Of a stretch of DNA of 5,821 bases, positions 1 through 4,399 are shown piece after piece. The translations under genes and the position numbers were made by a program. This DNA comes from Planctomycetales bacterium (GTDB lineage: Bacteria; Planctomycetota; Planctomycetia; Pirellulales; Thermoguttaceae): the NCBI GenBank assembly GCA_007127495.1, contig SKZG01000317.1, forward strand, positions 1 to 5,821, given 5' to 3'. How positions within the stretch are numbered: position 1 is the first letter of the stretch; each line of letters opens with the position of its first letter. A model generated the notes under the pieces. That model saw nothing but the letters and a program-made list of their open reading frames with translations, had not been told where the DNA came from and did not search any database.

Positions 1-17
1 CTAGAAACGGAAGAGCC
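1..17. repeat. Partial arm of dispersed inverted repeat
   Basis: The first 17 bases (CTAGAAACGGAAGAGCC) match the right-hand arm of the complete element at 4253-4275 (its last 17 bases, one difference: C instead of T at the first). The rest of this copy, including any left arm, lies outside the window. It is followed by TTATTT, a T-rich run like the one after the complete copy. The match is read directly from the sequence. Calling it a member of a genome-wide family is inference from four arms in one window. Confidence 0.6.
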
Positions 18-122
18 TTATTTCCAGCCCGCCGGCCTGGAAGTGCGCCGGCCATAGCGACCGATGCCCCACCAAAGAAGCGGCTTGTTGGACCCACCCT
101 ACCTGTCATGAATAATCCGTCC
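18..122. other. Non-coding 3' flank of lnt
   Basis: No plausible gene is visible here. Positions 24-40 form a near-palindrome (CCAG, one mismatch, CC, three-base loop, GG, CTGG) next to a direct repeat of CGCCGGCC at 30-37 and 46-53. Positions 66-101 contain a C/A-rich stretch ending ACCCACCCTAC. Its reverse complement begins GTAGGGTGGGT, which resembles intergenic filler I associate with planctomycete genomes. That resemblance is from memory and not verified. No convincing intrinsic terminator for lnt is seen: the palindrome at 24-40 is not followed by a T-run on the minus strand. Confidence 0.4.
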
Positions 123-1751
123 TTATGTGCCGCGCAGCTTCAGGCCCGTCAGGGCCAGGGCCGCGCACAACGCCAGGCACAGCCCGGCGAACCAGTCGCC
201 CCAGCGCAGGTAGAGGCTCCCGCGCCGGTCGGGCGCGACGTGCGCCAGCAAGACGTCGGTATCGCGCCGGGGGCCGCGGCGGCGAAGCCGTCCGTCGCCG
301 TCAATCCACGCGGAAAAGCCGGTGTTCGCCGCAATCAGCAGCGGCTTGCGGAACTCCACGGCCCGGAATACCCCGCATGCCAGGTGCATGTCCAACTGGC
401 TCGAACCCCAAAACCAGCCGTCGTTGGTCAGGTTGACCAGCACGTCGGGCTCCTCGCCGGCGGCGGCCAGCGCGCGAATCTGCCGGCCGATCAGGTGCGG
501 CAACACGCTCTCATAGCAAATACTCGGCGTCAGCCGAAGGCCGCCCACCTCGAACGCCACCGGCCGGTCGCCCGCCGTCAGGCTCTCCGCCAGTGGGCTG
601 ATTCGCTGGAGCCAAGGAAAACGGTCCGCAAACGGAATGTACTCGCCGAACATGACCGGATGCATCTTCGCGTACACCGGATGGGCCATAACGCCGTCGG
701 CGGTGACCAGCGCCGCGCAGTTGAATCGATGGGCCCCGGCCGGACCAAAATGATACTGCTCGATGCCCAAAATCATGGGAGCTTCGAACCGTTTTGCCAG
801 CCGTGTCATTTCGGGCAATGTTTCGGGCAGCTCGGTGCGCAAACGCTCCTCGAACTCCGCCTGACCGACGCCTTCCAGCGCCTCGGGCACCTTGGCCCCT
901 GGCTCGAAGGTGATCAGTGGGTCGCGGAACATGGTTTCGGGCCAAAGGATGAGGTCCAACTCCGGGTAGCGCCGCGCGGCCTCCTCGGTCAGTTCCACGT
1001 AATGATCGTGCGTTGTCATGCGAATTTGCGGGTCGCCGGTCAACTCCGTATCGATCGAGCCCTGGATGATCGCCACGCGGAGGGTCGGCGCGGCCGGGTC
1101 GGCCGGGGTGTACGACATCCGCAGGTGGCCGTATCCGAGAGCGGCTCCGAAGGCAGTCGCTGCGACCGCCAGGGGCCACAACGCCCGCGCCTCACCCGCC
1201 CACGGCGGCACGCGCCCCACGCACGCCGCAACGAGCATCACCAGGAAACTGACACCGTACGCCCCGGCAAGGTCGCTGATCTGGATAATCGGCGGCCACA
1301 GGTACTGCGTATGGCCAAGGCTGGCCATGGTCATCCCACTAAGCAGGTGCCCGCGCAGCAGTTCCAGACCGGTCCACACCATGGGGGCGGCCACAACCGC
1401 CGAGACGCCCAGCCGGTGGACGGCCACACGGCTCAGTGCCACGAACACCGGGATGTAGAACGCGAAATAGAACGACAGCGCCACCCAGCCGATGCTCGTG
1501 GCCGGGTGCGGCAGCCGGAGCCAGTGCAACGCGGCCATCCAGAACAAGAAGCCCACGATCCACAGCACGGCATAGGGGCGTCGGCCGGGAAGGTTCGGGG
1601 GGCGTACGAGCAGCACCCAGCCGATCGGCGCGATCCAGGCCAGCGGCCACAGCCAATTTCCCAGCGGCGGCAGCGCAGCCCAAAGCAACCCGGCCGAAAG
1701 GCCTGCCAGGGCCGGGGTGGAACGATACCAGGGCACTTCCGGACGCATCAT
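123..1751 (-). CDS. lnt: Apolipoprotein N-acyltransferase (Lnt)
   Basis: The 542-residue product attaches the third acyl chain to the N-terminal cysteine of lipoproteins, the last step of lipoprotein maturation, in the cytoplasmic membrane. Hydrophobic segments lie at about 12-32, 34-50, 61-79, 86-108, 115-130, 160-179 and 190-207, with a final one at 518-537. From about 223 to 500 there is a nitrilase-fold periplasmic domain. The catalytic triad is visible as E272 (LILWPETMF), K362 (YAKMHPVMFGEY) and C412 (SICYES). E370 and E414 match the further essential glutamates of E. coli Lnt (E343, E389). The K362 to E370 spacing of 8 equals that of E. coli K335 to E343. The stretch between E272 and K362 is about 22 residues longer than in E. 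coli. The frame stays open to an ATG at 2063, but I chose 1751. It has a GAGG eight bases upstream, transmembrane segments begin right after it, and the promoter and a repeat arm lie inside the supposed extension. An adjacent ATG at 1748 is possible. The gene is divergent from the TolC-like gene. Confidence 0.95.
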   Translation of the reverse strand: MMRPEVPWYRSTPALAGLSAGLLWAALPPLGNWLWPLAWIAPIGWVLLVRPPNLPGRRPYAVLWIVGFLFWMAALHWLRLPHPATSIGWVALSFYFAFYIPVFVALSRVAVHRLGVSAVVAAPMVWTGLELLRGHLLSGMTMASLGHTQYLWPPIIQISDLAGAYGVSFLVMLVAACVGRVPPWAGEARALWPLAVAATAFGAALGYGHLRMSYTPADPAAPTLRVAIIQGSIDTELTGDPQIRMTTHDHYVELTEEAARRYPELDLILWPETMFRDPLITFEPGAKVPEALEGVGQAEFEERLRTELPETLPEMTRLAKRFEAPMILGIEQYHFGPAGAHRFNCAALVTADGVMAHPVYAKMHPVMFGEYIPFADRFPWLQRISPLAESLTAGDRPVAFEVGGLRLTPSICYESVLPHLIGRQIRALAAAGEEPDVLVNLTNDGWFWGSSQLDMHLACGVFRAVEFRKPLLIAANTGFSAWIDGDGRLRRRGPRRDTDVLLAHVAPDRRGSLYLRWGDWFAGLCLALCAALALTGLKLRGT

Positions 1752-1759
1752 GCGTCGAG

Positions 1760-1763
1760 CCTC
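1760..1763 (-). promoter_or_regulatory. Ribosome binding site of lnt
   Basis: On the minus strand GAGG (within TTGAGG, 1760-1765) sits eight bases ahead of the ATG at 1751. This decides the start: between the predicted transcription start near 1845 and 1751 the reading frame has no ATG, GTG or TTG codon. Confidence 0.7.
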
Positions 1764-1775
1764 AATGTTTCTTCG

Positions 1776-1803
1776 GGGTCTTCCATTTCTAGGTGCAGGC
1801 CGC
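1776..1803. repeat. Diverged copy of the dispersed repeat arm
   Basis: These 28 bases match 4176-4203, the left arm of the complete element plus the five bases after it, with three differences (C to G, G to A, A to G, at positions 3, 10 and 17 of the arm). No right-hand partner arm is found nearby, so this is a solo or decayed copy. It lies between the lnt promoter and its ATG, so it should be transcribed as part of the lnt leader. Its presence argues that the region upstream of 1751 is intergenic. Confidence 0.65.
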
Positions 1804-1851
1804 GACGATGGACCAGTCCCCGGCCGGCCCGTGAACGTTCCCGCTCCTTGG

Positions 1852-1880
1852 ATTATGCCGCTTATTAGGGGGTATGTCAA
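1852..1880 (-). promoter_or_regulatory. Sigma70-type promoter of lnt
   Basis: Read on the minus strand there is a perfect -35 box TTGACA (1880-1875), a 17-base spacer (1874-1858), and a -10 box CATAAT (1857-1852) matching five of six TATAAT bases. Transcription would start near 1845, giving a leader of about 94 bases before the ATG at 1751. Both boxes are seen directly; activity is inferred from the housekeeping sigma factor consensus. Confidence 0.75.
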
Positions 1881-1971
1881 GGACAAACGCCGCGTATGTC
1901 GATTTGCCGGGTTGACGCTGGTCCGCAAAAATGGGACGCTATGAAACGCTGGCAGCCGCTGATGGAGACGA

Positions 1972-1995
1972 TCTCTTGTCTTCCGTGGCAAGAGG
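1972..1995 (+). other. Stem-loop upstream of TolC-like gene
   Basis: CTCTTGTC at 1973-1980 pairs with GGCAAGAG at 1987-1994 (eight pairs, one of them G-U) around a six-base loop. A further G-U pair at 1972/1995 is possible. It ends 67 bases before the ATG at 2062. No T-run follows, so it is not an intrinsic terminator. It could be a leader structure or chance in GC-rich DNA. Confidence 0.25.
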
Positions 1996-2049
1996 GGCGC
2001 CGACCAGTCGCGGGAACTATCGCGCCAGCAGATTACCAACCGCCTCACC

Positions 2050-2053
2050 GGAG
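2050..2053 (+). promoter_or_regulatory. Ribosome binding site of TolC-like gene
   Basis: GGAG lies eight bases before the ATG at 2062, supporting this start. The same CATG tetranucleotide also supplies the upstream in-frame ATG at 2063 on the minus strand, which was rejected for lnt. Confidence 0.6.
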
Positions 2054-2061
2054 CCGTTACC

Positions 2062-4161
2062 ATGTTGGAATCGCTTGTTTTTCAGTGCCTTTTGTGCCTG
2101 CTCGGCCAGGCCGGCAATGGCTTACAGCCGACGCCGAACGATCTGGAATCGCCTGCCGAAATGCCGCATCGGCCGCGTCCGGCCAGCCTGCCGGTGGAAC
2201 TGCCCGCGGAAGCGCCGCACTCGTACCGACCCACGCCGCCGGAATTGGTGGCCGATGCCCTCATGCTGCCGCCGGGCCATACGCTGACCGGGCAACCCGT
2301 CACGCTGGCCTCGGCCCTCGCGGCGGTCCGCGATCCGGCGCAACAGCTTGAGGTGGTTCGGGCGTATTGGCGGCTGGCGGAAGCGGTGGCCGTGTACCGG
2401 TTCCAACTCGACTCCAACCGGCGGCTGGAAGGCGTGGAACCGCCACCGGGACAAACCGCGCGGATGGCGGCGGCGCGGGCGGCCTCGAAGGCGCAACTGG
2501 GTGAAACCGAATTGCAGGTCTTGACCGCCCAACATGCCCTGGTGCTGCACGCGAGGCTGCCTACGAACTCGCCCTTGCCCCTGCCGGTCGATCGGCCTCA
2601 CGTGGGCCAGTACATCACGCGGTTTCGCGAGCTTTTCGCGCACGGTATGGCCCCGCCCGCGACGCGCCGCCTCGACCGGACGCTGCCGATCCGGTTCCGG
2701 GCGATTGAGGCCCGAGCAAAGGCCGTCGCAGCCGCGCAGGAAGCGTATGAGGCCGCCAGCGAGGGAGGCCAATGGACCGGACACATCGATTCCCTGGAAC
2801 GGCTCAATCGTTTGCAGCGTGAGTGGATCGGCGCCGTGTGCCACTACAATCAGGAGATTGCGGAATATGCCGTGGCCGTCGCGCCGCCGGGCACCAACGG
2901 CGCCGCGCTGGTGGGCCTGCTGATCAAGCCGAGCCCCGCCCCCGTGCGGCCGCTGGTTTCCGACGATTGGTCGGGCGTTCAGCCGGCGGGCTTGACGGAG
3001 CCGGTGCCGGAGCCCGCGGCCGGTTCGCCCCAACCCACCCCGGCGCAGCGCCCGCCGGAGTCTTCGGGCGAGCCGACGCCGGCAGTTCGTCCACCCGCCG
3101 CCGAACCGACGCCGGCGAAGCGTCCCGACGCGCTGCCGCTTCCCTTGATTCCGCCCGGGGAGGGCGCCGCGACGGCCCCGGCTTCCGACCGCGTGCTTCC
3201 CCAACGTCCGGTCGTGCCCATCGAACATCGCGCACCGGAATCCGATGAAGAGATCGACCTGCCACCGCCGCCGGAAAACGTACCGGCGAGCCCCGCACCG
3301 TTCGAGGCCGACGGCGAGACCGCGCCGCTTCCAAATCATGCGCCGGCTCCCGCCGCGCAGCTCCGAACCGTCGAGCGGAGCGCGGCCGTGCTGCCATCGC
3401 TTTACCCCGGGCTGGCCGGCAGATCGCCCGGTGTGCTGGCCAAACAGCTCAACCTTTCGCTGCACTGGAACCGCAGCTTACCGGACGATTCCGGCGCGCC
3501 GATCGAGTTGCTCGCCGGCCTGAAGCGCCGCACCGTCGATCGCCCCAAGCTGATTGCCGCGTATTGGACCGTTCGCGAGCATGCGGCGGCATGGCAGGTG
3601 TGGCGGCAGCATTTGCAGTGGCTCGACGAGCTTTCGTTTGCCGTGGCCGAAGGATCGGCGGAGGCGGGGCGGCTTTCGACCGCCCGGTTGGCCGCCGAGG
3701 CGTCGTCGGTGGCCGCCCACGCGGAACTGGTCGAGGCGCAATTCCATTTGGCGGAAGCCGTGGGGCAAAGTTCCGACGCGCTCTGGCCGCTTGCGGCCAC
3801 CCGGCCCCATTCCGGCCAGTACCTGTTGCAGCTCGAGGCGTTGCCGCCGGAACTCGCGCGTTCCTGGTCGGTGCGCCGGCCGGCCGACACCCTGCCGCGG
3901 CTTTCGGCCGCCGTCGGTGAGCGCGCCGTGGCAGTGGTCGAATCCGACGCGGCCCGTTGCGAAACGGAGGCGGGCTGGCTGGACGGTTCCGCCACGTTCG
4001 CCGAGGTGCTCCATGCCCTCGAACTGCAAACCGGTCATACCCTGGCTTTCCTCGCCACCCTCACCGCGTACAACCACACCATTGCGGACTACGCCACCCG
4101 CATCCTCCCCGACGCCACGCCCGACGAGCAGTTGGTCAACGCGCTTGTGATAACGGAGTAG
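2062..4161 (+). CDS. Duplicated TolC/OEP-like helical protein with Pro-rich linker
   Basis: This 699-residue protein has no recognised gene name. Residues 4-18 are hydrophobic and could be a signal peptide, though without the usual basic residues; C9 and C12 are not in a canonical lipobox. Residues 68-288 form an Ala/Leu/Glu/Gln-rich alpha-helical domain resembling outer membrane efflux (TolC) family helices, with VTLASALAAV near its start and YNQEIAEYA (262-270) near its end. Residues 289-437 are a proline-rich linker with PTPAxRP at 325, 338 and 349. Residues 468-697 repeat the first domain: AYW at 101 and 500, RPHxGQY at 178 and 581, RR..DRTLP and RR.ADTLP near 202 and 605, and YNxxIAxYA at 262 and 670. 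No enzyme motif is seen. I infer an envelope or export-associated coiled-coil protein. Whether it forms a beta-barrel channel is doubtful, since no barrel-like strands are evident. It converges on the hydrolase-like gene and has no operon partner in view. That this is a real gene is near certain; the TolC relationship is moderately sure. Confidence 0.85.
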   Translation: MLESLVFQCLLCLLGQAGNGLQPTPNDLESPAEMPHRPRPASLPVELPAEAPHSYRPTPPELVADALMLPPGHTLTGQPVTLASALAAVRDPAQQLEVVRAYWRLAEAVAVYRFQLDSNRRLEGVEPPPGQTARMAAARAASKAQLGETELQVLTAQHALVLHARLPTNSPLPLPVDRPHVGQYITRFRELFAHGMAPPATRRLDRTLPIRFRAIEARAKAVAAAQEAYEAASEGGQWTGHIDSLERLNRLQREWIGAVCHYNQEIAEYAVAVAPPGTNGAALVGLLIKPSPAPVRPLVSDDWSGVQPAGLTEPVPEPAAGSPQPTPAQRPPESSGEPTPAVRPPAAEPTPAKRPDALPLPLIPPGEGAATAPASDRVLPQRPVVPIEHRAPESDEEIDLPPPPENVPASPAPFEADGETAPLPNHAPAPAAQLRTVERSAAVLPSLYPGLAGRSPGVLAKQLNLSLHWNRSLPDDSGAPIELLAGLKRRTVDRPKLIAAYWTVREHAAAWQVWRQHLQWLDELSFAVAEGSAEAGRLSTARLAAEASSVAAHAELVEAQFHLAEAVGQSSDALWPLAATRPHSGQYLLQLEALPPELARSWSVRRPADTLPRLSAAVGERAVAVVESDAARCETEAGWLDGSATFAEVLHALELQTGHTLAFLATLTAYNHTIADYATRILPDATPDEQLVNALVITE

Positions 4162-4175
4162 GCGGGCGTTTTTTT

Positions 4176-4275
4176 GGCTCTTCCGTTTCTAAGTGCAGGC
4201 CGCTTCATTGTAGTAGGCACACGCCGTGTGCCGTCCCGAAAACAAGGGCTGTCTGCACTTAGAAACGGAAGAGCC
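4176..4275. repeat. 100-bp palindromic intergenic element with 23-bp inverted ends
   Basis: The left arm at 4176-4198 and the right arm at 4253-4275 are perfect 23-base inverted repeats. The 54-base centre contains a second hairpin. No transposase or open frame is inside. Related arms occur at 1-17 and 1776-1803, so this is one copy of a dispersed family, comparable to REP/BIME or MITE-type elements. TTTTTTTGG occurs on both sides (4169-4177, whose last GG is the start of the arm, and 4278-4286), which could be a target duplication or coincidence. Short open frames across it are artefacts of the repeat. Confidence 0.75.
4216..4232. repeat. Inner hairpin of the palindromic element
   Basis: GGCACAC (4216-4222) and GTGTGCC (4226-4232) are perfect inverted repeats around a three-base loop GCC, nested inside the 23-bp arms. 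From memory, a very similar TAGGCACACGCCGTGTGCC-type sequence recurs between planctomycete genes; I could not verify this here. Confidence 0.6.
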
Positions 4276-4284
4276 GCTTTTTTT
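4253..4284 (+). terminator. Possible intrinsic terminator (right arm plus T-run)
   Basis: On the plus strand the right arm of the 23-bp stem (partner arm at 4176-4198) is followed by GC and then seven T (4278-4284), as in an intrinsic terminator for the gene ending at 4161. The 54-base loop is much larger than usual, though the nested inner hairpin would shorten it. An alternative is ACGCCCG (4117-4123, inside the gene) pairing with CGGGCGT (4163-4169) directly before the first T-run. On the minus strand the stem is followed by A residues, so it would not terminate the convergent gene. Confidence 0.35.
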
Positions 4285-4399
4285 GGTTTGCGTACATTGA
4301 ACCCGCTTGCATCGAGAAAAGCAAGGGATTCTTGTCTCTGCGGCTTTCCCCTTTCCACCGGCGCTTTTCCCCGTACTCACGGGCGTTCCGGAGCGCGCG
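4285..4399. other. Remaining convergent intergenic DNA
   Basis: No gene is seen. It holds a weak stem CTTGC (4306-4310) with GCAAG (4321-4325), and a short perfect hairpin CCCGT (4370-4374) with ACGGG (4379-4383) around a four-base loop. The latter lies 17 bases beyond the stop codon of the minus-strand gene but lacks a following T-run on that strand. Confidence 0.3.

Larger units (their letters stand above)
1752..2061. other. Divergent intergenic region, lnt / TolC-like gene
   Basis: These 310 bases separate two divergent starts and hold the lnt promoter, a repeat arm in the lnt leader, and a stem-loop before the plus-strand gene. The long open frames crossing it on both strands give low-complexity Arg/Pro-rich products and are not considered coding. 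For the plus-strand gene, TTGACG at 1912-1917 is a possible -35 box. No good -10 follows at 16-18 bases (GACGCT at 17), and TATGAA at 1940-1945 is 22 bases away, so that promoter is unassigned. Confidence 0.6.

Noticed and set aside
108..1868. 586-residue plus-strand open frame antisense to lnt
   Set aside because: It is rich in Arg, Gln, Pro and His, has no recognisable domain and no ribosome binding site, and lies opposite a gene with full catalytic motifs. It is a by-product of GC-rich codon use.
1912..1945. TTGACG ... TATGAA as promoter of the TolC-like gene
   Set aside because: The spacer is 22 bases, too long for a normal sigma70 promoter, and no -10 box is present at 16-18 bases.
2122..3465. 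447-residue minus-strand open frame antisense to the TolC-like gene
   Set aside because: Arg/Gly-rich low-complexity product with no motif; the plus frame shows an internal duplication and a proper start.
4176..4275. CRISPR-like or riboswitch interpretation of the repeat
   Set aside because: There is no regular spaced direct repeat array, and the element lies between convergent gene ends instead of in a leader.
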